NCBI GenBank assembly: GCA_002350705.1
Contig: DEFH01000063.1
Location: 1-14,527 of the forward strand
Length of the DNA stretch: 14,527 nt
Reading direction: 5' to 3'
Source of the DNA: Ruminococcaceae bacterium UBA2857
GTDB taxonomy: Bacteria; Bacillota; Clostridia; Oscillospirales; Acutalibacteraceae
In this document: positions 1 to 6,909 of the stretch, one piece after another
How positions within the stretch are numbered: position 1 is the first letter of the stretch
How the letters are laid out: every line of letters begins with the position of its first letter
Notes under the pieces: generated by a model
Database searches by the model: none
What the model was told of the DNA's origin: nothing
The model's input: the letters and a program-made list of their open reading frames with translations, nothing else
Made by a program: the position numbers and the translations under genes

Positions 1-161
1 AAGATGCCTCTCAAGGGCTTACCCACCATAAACTGCGAAAGACCGAATTTGTTTACTAAAGTGAACTACCCATTGTCTAAAGCCAATGGGCTTCCTGCTT
101 CATCGTCCTCGTAACCTACTAACTCCACAGGCGTAAAATCGGGCTGTACCATCCCTATTGA
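1..161 (-). ncRNA. Candidate orphan TnpB guide RNA (omega/reRNA-like) end
   Basis: A minus-strand transcript would start near 161 from the perfect promoter at 168-196 and run off the left edge. Its 3' part has a 7-bp hairpin (69-90, minus-strand loop GCTTTAGA) flanked by AAGCAGGAAG and then GGTAGTTCAC. From memory, that layout is typical of the 3' end of IS200/IS605 tnpB guide RNAs, where the guide begins just after the TTCAC-like end (here about base 60 downward). The frame 69-242 is open on the minus strand without an obvious start and ends in residues EDDEAGSPLALDNG, like a tnpB 3' tail overlapping its RNA. No TnpB or TnpA is present in the window. The assignment is by pattern only. It could instead be the leader of a gene beyond the left edge. 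Confidence 0.42.
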
Positions 162-167
162 TACTAA

Positions 168-196
168 ATTATAAAACAAAACTTTCGTTTTGTCAA
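168..196 (-). promoter_or_regulatory. Perfect-consensus sigma-A promoter with palindromic spacer
   Basis: On the minus strand, -35 TTGACA (196-191) and -10 TATAAT (173-168) are separated by exactly 17 bp, matching both consensus hexamers. The spacer holds a palindrome, CAAAAC-TTTC-GTTTTG on the plus strand (177-192), which overlaps the -35 box and could be an operator. Transcription would start near 161 and read towards base 1, through the candidate guide RNA. Confidence 0.8.
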
Positions 197-202
197 CCTT
201 AA

Positions 203-224
203 CCCACCGTCTAAAGTCAGTGGG
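203..224 (-). repeat. Second CTTTAGA-loop hairpin
   Basis: This is a 22-nt hairpin, CCCACTG-ACTTTAGA-CGGTGGG on the minus strand, nearly identical to the one at 69-90. One stem pair changes from T-A to C-G (covariation) and another from T-A to T.G, so the stem is kept as minus-strand RNA, while the plus-strand version has a C-A mismatch. It lies just upstream of the promoter and may be the end of another element copy or a TnpA-type subterminal hairpin. Confidence 0.5.
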
Positions 225-296
225 ATTGCGGTTGCCATTGTTTCAACAAACATATATTCCATGTTATATAATAAAATCACATCAAAGTATGTTGTA

Positions 297-379
297 CTTT
301 ACCTTTCCCATCGGGAATTGATACAAAACTCTATAGAGCCAAGTGCTATGACGAAACTGCCTTTACCTTTCCCATTGGG
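297..379. repeat. Pair of 19-bp direct repeats
   Basis: CTTTACCTTTCCCATYGGG occurs at 297-315 and 361-379, with one mismatch (C or T) and a 64-bp period. No gene lies here. The copies sit between the IS605-like remnant and the terminators, and may be element ends, a small duplication or protein-binding sites. The stretch 245-390 otherwise shows nothing I recognise. Confidence 0.6.
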
Positions 380-391
380 GAGAAAAAAATA

Positions 392-426
392 AACTCCAAA
401 ACGATTGATGTTTTGGAGTTGTTTTT
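392..426. terminator. Bidirectional hairpin terminator
   Basis: An 11-bp perfect stem, AACTCCAAAAC (392-402) with GTTTTGGAGTT (410-420), has a 7-nt loop. A T-run follows on the plus strand (GTTTTT), and a longer one follows on the minus strand (TTATTTTTTTC). It can stop transcription in either direction and separates the left-edge element from the EF-G-like gene. Confidence 0.7.
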
Positions 427-431
427 ACTGC

Positions 432-477
432 AAAAAAGAAAACCCGAACTGACAAGAAAAATCAGTTCGGATTTTTT
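432..477. terminator. Terminator of the EF-G-like gene
   Basis: A 9-bp stem, CCGAACTGA (444-452) with TCAGTTCGG (462-470), has TTTTTT on the plus side (472-477) and GTTTTCTTTTTT on the minus side. It lies about 70 nt past the EF-G-like stop codon, so it is probably that gene's terminator, backed up by the hairpin at 392-420. Confidence 0.7.
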
Positions 478-540
478 GTTTATGGGTGTTTTGTGAATGA
501 GGTGGAAAATGTCATAACTCCACTCTCCACTCTGATAAAA

Positions 541-2598
541 TTATTCTTTGGAATCTTCAATGACTTTCTGGGCGACCATGGCAGGAGCTTCTTCGTAGCG
601 GACAAACTCAAAGGAGAAATATCCTCTGCCCTGCGTACACTGACGGATGAATGTGGAGAAGTCGCTCATTTCAGCCTGAGGAACTTCGGCTTCAATGGTC
701 TGCATACGGTCTTCGGAGGGGTTCATGCCGAGAACACGACCTCTGCGTTTGGTGATTTCGCCCATAATATCGCCCATGTTTCCGTCAGGCACAGTTGCTT
801 TCAGCATACCGACAGGCTCCAGCAATACAGGGCTTGCCTTTGGCATACCGTCTTTATAGGCAAGAGCGGCGGCTGTCTTAAAGGACATTTCGGAGGAATC
901 TACAGGATGATAAGAACCGTCGTACAGAGTGGCTTTCAGTCCCACAACAGGGAATCCTGCCAACGGTCCTTTGGAAATACTGTCACGCAGTCCTTTTTCA
1001 ACGGCAGGGAAGAATCCCTTTGGAACGGCACCGCCGACAACTTTCTCTTCAAAAATCATATCGTCACTTTCACACGGTGAAAATTCAATCCATACGTCAC
1101 CGAACTGACCATGACCGCCTGTTTGTTTCTTGTAGCGTCCCTGTACTTTGACAGGCTTTCTGATGGTCTCACGATAGGCAACTTTCGGCTTGGACAGAAC
1201 AACGTCTACACCGTATTTGGATTTCAGTTTTGACACAACAACATCCAAATGCTGTTCACCCATACCGCTGACAAGCATCTGATGGGTTTCGTGATTGGTT
1301 TCAAACTTGATGGTAGGATCTTCTTCGCAGAGTTTCATAATACCCTGAGCCACTTTTTCTTCATCGCCCTTTGTTTTGGGAGCGATAGCCATTGTGAGTG
1401 ACGGAGCAGGATATTCTACCGCATCAAGCACAACCTTTCTTGCAGGAGCACACAGGGTATCACCTGTATTGGTGGCAGAGAGTTTTGCTACCGCACCGAT
1501 ATCACCTGCACCGATATAGGAAGCATCTTCGAGCTTTTTGCCTTTGATGGTCATTACTTTTGCAATACGTTCGGTGTTGCCTGTTCTCATGTTGACGAGC
1601 GGAGAATCCGCAGATACTTTGCCTGAAACGACTTTGAAATAGGACAGCTTTCCGACAAACGGATCGGCAATGGTTTTGAACACGATAGCCGCAGGCATAG
1701 CACTGTCATTGACTTTCAGTTCCACAGGGTTGCCCTCTGTATCGAGAGCCAGTTCGGCCGCCTTGTCCTCAGCGGACGGAGCAAGCCAAATCAAACCGTT
1801 CAGAAGCTGTTCCACACCATAAGTCAGCAAAGCATCTCCGCAGAATACAGGACTAATCGTACCGTTTTTAACACCCTGACTAACACCTACAATAATTTCT
1901 TCAGGGGTGAACTCCTCACCGGAGAAGTATTTTTCAAACATTTCATCACTTGTTTCGGCAACCGCCTCATTAATGGCGGTTCTCAGACCTTCCAGACGGT
2001 CTCCCATGTCGGGAATCGGCACAACATTGACTTTTCCGTTGATATATTTATAGGCTTTATATTCCAGAAGATTCACATAGCAGTCTGCCTGACCGTCCAC
2101 GATATACGGAACGACAACAGGACAAACAGACGGTCCGAAAGAAGCCTTCAGGCTTTCAAACACACGGTAGAATCTTGCACTTTCGTCACACAGACCATTG
2201 ACAAAGAATACTTTTGTCAGACCTCTTTTATCAGCAGCCTTGACAGCCTTTTCCGTACCGACACTGACACCGCCTTTGCCGGATACGGTAATGAGCATGG
2301 TATCAGCCGCTCTTGCCGCCTCACACAGACCGCCTTCAAAGTCAAACAGACCGGGAGCATCCAGCAGATTGATTTTTTTGTTTTTCCATTCGATAGGAGC
2401 CACGCAAGCCTGAACAGAAGTTTTTCTTTTGATTTCTTCGGGATCGAAGTCACAAACGGTGTTTCCGTCGCTGACCCTGCCAAGTCTTTCAGAGCCGTTG
2501 CAAAGATAAATCATAGCCTCTGCAAGAGAAGTTTTACCGGAGCCGCTGTGACCGGCAAGTGCAATGTTCAAAATATTTTTTGCGTCATACTGTTTCAT
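541..2598 (-). CDS. EF-G-like translational GTPase (second EF-G family)
   Basis: This is a 685-residue protein with the whole EF-G layout. The G domain has P-loop AGHSGSGKT (15-23) and G3 DAPG (80-83), followed by domains II-III. Domain IV starts near the GGHGQFGDVWIEF motif and includes DGSYHPVDSSEMSFK, and domain V is at the C-terminus. It belongs to the EF-G-like paralogues common in Clostridia rather than the main fusA, which normally sits with rpsL/rpsG. Its exact role is unclear, but it probably acts on the ribosome. The G4 motif reads NGLC (134-137) instead of NKxD, so guanine recognition may be altered, and the His after DTPG is replaced by Leu. I chose the ATG at 2598 because AAGGAGG (2617-2611) precedes it by 12 nt. 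The longer frame to 2682 lacks such a site and overlaps the promoter. The gene stands alone with its own promoter and terminators. Confidence 0.93.
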   Translation of the reverse strand: MKQYDAKNILNIALAGHSGSGKTSLAEAMIYLCNGSERLGRVSDGNTVCDFDPEEIKRKTSVQACVAPIEWKNKKINLLDAPGLFDFEGGLCEAARAADTMLITVSGKGGVSVGTEKAVKAADKRGLTKVFFVNGLCDESARFYRVFESLKASFGPSVCPVVVPYIVDGQADCYVNLLEYKAYKYINGKVNVVPIPDMGDRLEGLRTAINEAVAETSDEMFEKYFSGEEFTPEEIIVGVSQGVKNGTISPVFCGDALLTYGVEQLLNGLIWLAPSAEDKAAELALDTEGNPVELKVNDSAMPAAIVFKTIADPFVGKLSYFKVVSGKVSADSPLVNMRTGNTERIAKVMTIKGKKLEDASYIGAGDIGAVAKLSATNTGDTLCAPARKVVLDAVEYPAPSLTMAIAPKTKGDEEKVAQGIMKLCEEDPTIKFETNHETHQMLVSGMGEQHLDVVVSKLKSKYGVDVVLSKPKVAYRETIRKPVKVQGRYKKQTGGHGQFGDVWIEFSPCESDDMIFEEKVVGGAVPKGFFPAVEKGLRDSISKGPLAGFPVVGLKATLYDGSYHPVDSSEMSFKTAAALAYKDGMPKASPVLLEPVGMLKATVPDGNMGDIMGEITKRRGRVLGMNPSEDRMQTIEAEVPQAEMSDFSTFIRQCTQGRGYFSFEFVRYEEAPAMVAQKVIEDSKE

Positions 2599-2664
2599 AG
2601 GGATAGTTTGCCTCCTTAAATTCAGATAATCATAAAGTACAATATTTTTTACCAACTGTAAACA

Positions 2665-2693
2665 ATTATATCGTAACTGCACAGAAAATACAA
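2665..2693 (-). promoter_or_regulatory. Promoter of the EF-G-like gene
   Basis: On the minus strand, a perfect -10 TATAAT (2670-2665) and a weak -35 TTGTAT (2693-2688) have a 17-bp spacer. The start would be near 2658, giving a leader of about 60 nt before the ATG at 2598. Confidence 0.6.
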
Positions 2694-2829
2694 GTCTAAT
2701 TTTGAATATTTATGATTATTTTTTCATCCGGTGCAAAGATTTTCATTTCCGTAAAGAGAGGCTCTTTGTGATGTCGGCACTGCGGATTTTCAGGACGCCT
2801 GTTTTTTTAATGAAGTACTTGAAAATCAC

Positions 2830-2858
2830 TTGAATCTTGTCACATAATGTTTTATAAT
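2830..2858 (+). promoter_or_regulatory. dusB: Promoter of the dihydrouridine synthase gene
   Basis: -35 TTGAAT (2830-2835), a 17-bp spacer and -10 TATAAT (2853-2858) lie about 60 nt upstream of the chosen start codon, divergent from the EF-G-like promoter. Bases 2700-2829 between the two promoters show no gene. I see only a short CAGG-ACG-CCTG hairpin followed by seven T, too weak to call a terminator. Confidence 0.65.
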
Positions 2859-2924
2859 AAGTAATCGGCTTTCAGAATATGAAGGTCGCTTGTTTTTATG
2901 ATATCGAATACAACAGGTGAGAAA

Positions 2925-3881
2925 ATGAAAATAGGAAATGTGGAAATCAATGGTTTTGCGGCTCTGGCTCCCATGGCAGGCGTATCCGACAGGGCTTTCA
3001 GGGAACTGTGTATGGATTTCGGAGCGGCTTATGTCGTCAGCGAGATGGTCAGTGCAAAGGGAATCACCTATCACAACGACAAGTCACGGGAACTTCTGAA
3101 GCTTTCCGAAAAAGAACACCCCGGAGCCGTTCAGCTGTTCGGCTATGAGCCTGATGTGATGGCAGCGGCTGCGGAAACAGCAATGCAATATCAGCCGAAT
3201 ATCATTGACATTAATATGGGCTGTCCTGCTCCCAAAATTGCTATGAACGGGGCCGGCTCGGCTTTGATGAAAAATCCGGATTTGTGCGGTGAAATTGTGG
3301 CGGCAGTGACAAAAGCAGTGCCTGTGCCTGTGACTGTCAAGATACGCAAGGGCTGGGACAAAAATTCTGTCAATGCTGTGGAAGTCGCCCGAATCTGCGA
3401 ACAGGCAGGAGCCTCGGCTGTTGCCGTTCACGGACGCACCAGGGAACAGCAATATATGCCTTCGGCCGACTGGGACATCATCCGACAAGTCAAACAGGCA
3501 GTAAATATTCCCGTGATCGGCAACGGTGACGTGACAAGTGCCGCACTTGCAGCAAAAATGATGGAAGAAACCGGCTGTGATATGGTGATGATTGGCAGGG
3601 GAGCTTTGGGAAATCCTTGGATATTCCATGAAATTGCCATGCTTCTCGGACACGACAGACCATCTTTGCCGATTTCCAATGCGGAAAGAATTTCGGTTCT
3701 GCTGCGTCATGTGCAAATGCTTTGCGAATACAAGGGCGAAAATATCGGTATGCGTGAGGCAAGAAAACACGCTGCATGGTATCTCAAGGGAATGCACGGT
3801 GCGGCAGCTCTCCGCAGACAGGCAGGAACACTTTCAAAATTTGAGGATTTAATTGATTTGTGTAAGATGATAGAAAACTAA
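2925..3881 (+). CDS. dusB: tRNA-dihydrouridine synthase, DusB/NifR3 type
   Basis: This is a 318-residue FMN enzyme that reduces uridine to dihydrouridine in the D-loop of tRNA, using NADPH, in the cytoplasm. Visible marks are the N-terminal APMAGVSDRAFR (FMN-binding start of the barrel, 15-26), NMGCPAPK with the catalytic Cys100, VKIRKGW (138-144), VHGRT (168-172), GNGDV (199-203) and GRGALGNPWIF (224-234). The C-terminal helical tRNA-binding part carries HAAWYLKG. Length is normal for the family. I chose ATG 2925, preceded by AGGTGAG four bases upstream, over ATG 2898, which has only a poor site and would add nine unconserved residues. No clear terminator follows, so some read-through into the importer operon is possible, although that operon has its own promoter. 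Confidence 0.94.
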   Translation: MKIGNVEINGFAALAPMAGVSDRAFRELCMDFGAAYVVSEMVSAKGITYHNDKSRELLKLSEKEHPGAVQLFGYEPDVMAAAAETAMQYQPNIIDINMGCPAPKIAMNGAGSALMKNPDLCGEIVAAVTKAVPVPVTVKIRKGWDKNSVNAVEVARICEQAGASAVAVHGRTREQQYMPSADWDIIRQVKQAVNIPVIGNGDVTSAALAAKMMEETGCDMVMIGRGALGNPWIFHEIAMLLGHDRPSLPISNAERISVLLRHVQMLCEYKGENIGMREARKHAAWYLKGMHGAAALRRQAGTLSKFEDLIDLCKMIEN

Positions 3882-3935
3882 TCCGAAAAAATGACTTGAT
3901 GCGGCAATTTTTATAGATATTTTTCTTTCTGTGAA

Positions 3936-3964
3936 TTGTAATTTATGCAGAAAGGTGCTATAAT
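3936..3964 (+). promoter_or_regulatory. Promoter of the amino acid importer operon
   Basis: -35 TTGTAA (3936-3941), a 17-bp spacer and an extended -10, TGC-TATAAT (-10 hexamer 3959-3964), place the start near 3971, only about 30 nt before the start codon. There is no room for a riboswitch or T-box leader, so any control is probably at this promoter. Confidence 0.72.
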
Positions 3965-4001
3965 AGGAAACATCTTGTTATTTAGATGGAGGTTTTTGAA
4001 G

Positions 4002-5567
4002 ATGGTAAACACCAGACGCTCAACAAGAGCATTTGCCGGATTTCTTGCACTGATAATGCTGGCAGTGTGGCTGACAATGATGTGTTTCACAACAGCCGTG
4101 TCTGCTGCTGAGGGTGAGAAAAACAGCACGATTAACGGAGCGGATGACCTTGTCGGAAAGACAATCGGTGTCCAGCTCGGCACAACAGGCGATATTTTTG
4201 CGACGGACTACGAAAAAGACGGTACTGCAAGGATAGAACGCTACAACAAAGCCGCTGATGCGGTGCAGGCTCTCAAACAGAAAAAAATTGACTGTGTGAT
4301 TATTGATGAACAGCCCGCCCTTTCGTTCACGGCAGTCAATGACGACATCAAAATTCTGGAAGAAGAATTTGCCGTTGAAGAATATGCTCTCTGCGTGAAA
4401 AAAGGCAATTCCGAACTTCTTCAAAAAATCAACGACGCCCTGAAAAAAATCAAGGCTGACGGTACTGTTGACAAAATCAATACCAATTATATCGGTACGG
4501 ATGAGGAAAAAGGCACGATGCCCTATCAGAAAAAAGATGTCAAAAGAACCGGTGATTTAGTCGTTGCCACCAATGCGGAATTTCCGCCCTACGAATATAT
4601 CGAAAATAATCAGATTGTCGGCATTGACATGGATATCATGCAAGCTATCTGTGATGAGCTTCAGATGAATCTTGTCATTGAAAACATGGCATTTGATTCC
4701 ATTCTTCCCGCTATCCAGTCAGGCAAGGCCTCTGTCGGTGCGGCAGGCATGACCGTTACCGAGGACAGAAAGAAAAATGCCGATTTCTCCGACTCCTACA
4801 CGACCACCAAACAGGTTATCATTATCAACAAAGGTACCTCTGCCATTTCAGACGGCAACAAAGAAAACAGAAAAACGCTTTCTTTCACGGATAAACTCCG
4901 TCAGAATTTTATTGATGACAACAGATGGCAGTATATTTTATCCGGTCTCGGCAATACCATATTGATTACAATATTTGCTATCGTGATCGGCTTGGTGATC
5001 GGCACACTGGTCGCCATCGTCAGAACGGTTCACGATCAGAATCATAAACTTAAAATTCTCAATTTCCTCTGTAAGATTTACCTTGCTGTCATCAGAGGCA
5101 CTCCTGCCATGATACAGCTTCTGATTATCTACTATGTTATTTTTGCGTCTGTCAATGTCAATAAAGTATTGGTAGCCGTTGTCGCATTCGGACTGAATTC
5201 CGGTGCGTATGTCGCAGAAGTCATCCGTTCGGGTATCAATGCTGTGGACAAGGGACAGTTTGAAGCAGGAAGATGTTTGGGACTGAATTATCGTCAGACC
5301 ATGTTCAGCATTGTCATGCCGCAGGCTTTCAAAAATATGCTCCCTGCTCTCTGCAATGAATTTATCAGCCTGCTCAAAGAAACAGCCATCAGCGGTTATA
5401 TCGGACTCCAGGATCTCACCAAAGGCGGTGACATTATCAGAAGTCAGACGTTTGAGGCATTTATCCCATTGGTAGCGGTTGCCCTGATTTATCTGGTAAT
5501 GGTACTTCTGCTGTCCTATGGCGTAAGCAGACTGGAAAGGAGATTGAAACAGAATGAAAGCAGATAA
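4002..5567 (+). CDS. Amino acid ABC importer: binding domain fused to permease
   Basis: This is a 521-residue polar amino acid importer subunit. A signal peptide or first membrane anchor (1-35, AVSA before AEGEK) leads to an extracellular binding region, then a His/Glu/Gln-type permease (about 312-510) with membrane spans near 318-340, 365-383, 389-408 and 485-507 and the cytoplasmic coupling loop EAGRCLGLN (421-429). The binding region is in swapped order. Residues 48-165 (VGKTIGVQLGTTGD to TNYIG) match the second half of a normal SBP_bac_3 protein, and 184-278 (GDLVVATNAEFPPYEY to DFSDSYTTTKQVII) match the first half. I chose ATG 4002 because GGAGG (3988-3992) lies 9 nt upstream, whereas the ATG at 3945 lies inside the promoter. 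Substrate cannot be told. Its ATPase follows with a 14-nt overlap. Confidence 0.92.
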   Translation: MVNTRRSTRAFAGFLALIMLAVWLTMMCFTTAVSAAEGEKNSTINGADDLVGKTIGVQLGTTGDIFATDYEKDGTARIERYNKAADAVQALKQKKIDCVIIDEQPALSFTAVNDDIKILEEEFAVEEYALCVKKGNSELLQKINDALKKIKADGTVDKINTNYIGTDEEKGTMPYQKKDVKRTGDLVVATNAEFPPYEYIENNQIVGIDMDIMQAICDELQMNLVIENMAFDSILPAIQSGKASVGAAGMTVTEDRKKNADFSDSYTTTKQVIIINKGTSAISDGNKENRKTLSFTDKLRQNFIDDNRWQYILSGLGNTILITIFAIVIGLVIGTLVAIVRTVHDQNHKLKILNFLCKIYLAVIRGTPAMIQLLIIYYVIFASVNVNKVLVAVVAFGLNSGAYVAEVIRSGINAVDKGQFEAGRCLGLNYRQTMFSIVMPQAFKNMLPALCNEFISLLKETAISGYIGLQDLTKGGDIIRSQTFEAFIPLVAVALIYLVMVLLLSYGVSRLERRLKQNESR

Positions 5568-6306
5568 ACAAACCAATGAAATATTAATCGAAGTACACGG
5601 TCTGAAAAAGTCTTTCGGGGAACATGAGGTTCTCAAGGACATCAGCACGACTGTCAAAAAAGGAGAAGTCATTGCCATTATCGGCCCGTCAGGATGCGGC
5701 AAATCCACTTTCCTGCGTTCACTGAATCTTCTGGAAGAGCCGACGGGCGGCACGATTAAATTTGAGGGTACGGATATTACCGACAAATCGGTTGACATCA
5801 ATAAAATGCGTGAAAAAATGGGCATGGTGTTCCAGCAGTTCAATCTGTTTCCGAATATGAGTATCCGACAGAATATTATGCTTGCCCCTGTGAAACTCGG
5901 CAAGATGACAAAAGAAGAAGCCTCTCAAAAGGCAGAGGAACTTTTGAAAAGAATCGGACTTTCGGATAAGGCAGACGCTTATCCGAACAGTCTTTCAGGC
6001 GGTCAGAAACAGCGTGTTGCGATTGTCAGAGCATTGGCAATGAATCCTGATGTCATGCTGTTTGATGAGCCGACATCTGCCCTTGATCCCGAAATGGTAG
6101 GAGAGGTTCTCTCTTTGATGAAAGAACTGGCACAAAGCGGCATGACAATGGTCATTGTCACACATGAAATGGGCTTTGCAAGAGAGGTTGCCGACAGAGT
6201 CATGTTTTTCAATGACGGTGTGATTGCGGAGGAAAATACACCGAATGAAATCTTCTCCCATCCCAGGAATCAGCGTTTAAAAGATTTTCTTTCCAAAGTT
6301 CTGTAA
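5554..6306 (+). CDS. Amino acid ABC transporter ATPase (GlnQ-like)
   Basis: This is a 250-residue cytoplasmic ATPase that drives the importer encoded just upstream. It carries all expected parts: Walker A GPSGCGKST (44-52), Q-loop FQQFNLFPN (93-101), signature LSGGQKQR (147-154), Walker B VMLFDEP (167-173), D-loop SALDP (175-179) and switch His204 in VTHEM. VFQQFNLFPNMS and the spacing are typical of the polar amino acid (GlnQ/HisP) subfamily. The start overlaps the 3' end of the permease gene by 14 nt. AAGGAG (5537-5542) lies 11 nt upstream inside that gene, so the two are one operon and probably translationally coupled. The operon ends at the hairpin 6324-6360. Confidence is high for the family. 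The amino acid carried is unknown. Confidence 0.96.
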   Translation: MKADKQTNEILIEVHGLKKSFGEHEVLKDISTTVKKGEVIAIIGPSGCGKSTFLRSLNLLEEPTGGTIKFEGTDITDKSVDINKMREKMGMVFQQFNLFPNMSIRQNIMLAPVKLGKMTKEEASQKAEELLKRIGLSDKADAYPNSLSGGQKQRVAIVRALAMNPDVMLFDEPTSALDPEMVGEVLSLMKELAQSGMTMVIVTHEMGFAREVADRVMFFNDGVIAEENTPNEIFSHPRNQRLKDFLSKVL

Positions 6307-6318
6307 AAAAGATATGAT

Positions 6319-6367
6319 AAAAAAATCCTGATACCACCGTCAAACAATGGTATCAGGATTCATTTTT
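6319..6367. terminator. Shared bidirectional terminator of importer operon and padR
   Basis: A perfect 13-bp stem, AATCCTGATACCA (6324-6336) with TGGTATCAGGATT (6348-6360), has an 11-nt loop. CATTTTTT follows on the plus side and TTTTTATCATA on the minus side. It lies 17 nt past the importer operon. On the minus strand one arm encodes the last residues of PadR, and the loop contains its TGA stop (6342-6340). Confidence 0.88.
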
Positions 6368-6744
6368 TCATTTTGTTCCTCAACGACAGTACCGCTCGCA
6401 ATCAAAGTATCAACAGACTGCAGAAGTTCTCTGTATTTTTTCAGCATAACTTTGAGATATTCTTTTCCGGAGTCTGTGATGGCATAATAATTTCTGGTGC
6501 GGTGATTTTCGGTAATTTCCTGTGAATATTCCGTCACATAGCCCTGTTCCTGCAAGCGATACAGCACAGGATACAAAAAATTCATTTTATAGGTATGGTT
6601 GCTTCTTTTTTCCAACTCCTGCGAAAGCTTATACACATACATTGGTTTTTCGTTCAGAAGGAGCAGCGTCATCATGGGACTCGTTGCTCTTTTGAAGTAC
6701 TCTTCAAATGATTGTGATGCTTCCTTGTTTGCCAGCCTGCTCAT
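6340..6744 (-). CDS. PadR-family transcriptional regulator
   Basis: This is a 134-residue winged-helix repressor of the PadR type. Visible marks are LLLLNEKPMYVYKLSQELEK (helices 1-2), NFLYPVLYRLQEQGYV (recognition helix region, the family's LYPxLxxLExxGxV pattern), RTRNYYAITDSGKEYL (wing) and a C-terminal helix that normally dimerises. The start ATG at 6744 has AAAGGCGG six bases upstream. A promoter lies at 6790-6818 and a perfect palindrome at 6839-6851. It sits 165 nt downstream of, and on the same strand as, an EcsAB-like exporter. Such pairs are common, so it probably senses a ligand and controls the exporter, itself or both. This is inferred from context. Its last codons form one arm of the shared terminator. 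Confidence 0.9.
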   Translation of the reverse strand: MSRLANKEASQSFEEYFKRATSPMMTLLLLNEKPMYVYKLSQELEKRSNHTYKMNFLYPVLYRLQEQGYVTEYSQEITENHRTRNYYAITDSGKEYLKVMLKKYRELLQSVDTLIASGTVVEEQNEKMNPDTIV

Positions 6745-6789
6745 TCATTATACGCCGCCTTTCAAAAAATACGGAAAATCCGCATCCTT

Positions 6790-6818
6790 ATCATATCAGA
6801 AAATATTCCAAAATTCAA
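6790..6818 (-). promoter_or_regulatory. Promoter of padR
   Basis: On the minus strand, -35 TTGAAT (6818-6813), a 17-bp spacer and -10 TATGAT (6795-6790) put the start about 40 nt upstream of the PadR ATG. padR can therefore be transcribed without the exporter genes. Confidence 0.6.
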
Positions 6819-6838
6819 CGCACAAGTTGTAAAAGTTT

Positions 6839-6851
6839 TGTTACGGTAACA
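6839..6851. promoter_or_regulatory. Palindromic operator candidate upstream of padR
   Basis: TGTTACGGTAACA is a perfect inverted repeat around a single central base, 20 bp upstream of the padR -35 box and about 60 nt past the exporter permease stop. It has no T-run or usable loop, so it is not a terminator. A dimeric regulator such as PadR is the natural candidate to bind it. Confidence 0.4.
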
Positions 6852-6909
6852 TTGAATTTTTTTAAGAAAGACAGCAATTTATCACAGGATTGTTTCCGTT
6901 ATCCCCTTC

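Noticed and set aside
297..379. CRISPR-like repeats
   Set aside because: There are only two copies, the unit is 19 bp and the spacing is 64 bp. No cas gene is present.
493..1080. 195-codon plus-strand open frame
   Set aside because: It lies antisense to the 3' part of the EF-G-like gene, has no ribosome site, and its translation has no recognisable family pattern.
2770..2810. Hairpin plus T-run between the divergent promoters
   Set aside because: The stem is only 4 bp with a 3-nt loop, and no gene would need a terminator there.
3084..3797. 237-codon minus-strand open frame
   Set aside because: It is antisense to dusB, and the plus-strand frame holds all catalytic motifs.
4002..4030. Twin-arginine signal from RRSTRAF at the importer N-terminus
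   Set aside because: There is no SRRxFLK context, and the protein is a membrane-anchored permease fusion that would use the Sec/SRP route.
4938..5903. 321-codon minus-strand open frame
   Set aside because: It is antisense to the permease and ATPase genes, whose motifs are unmistakable. The open frame follows from their codon bias.
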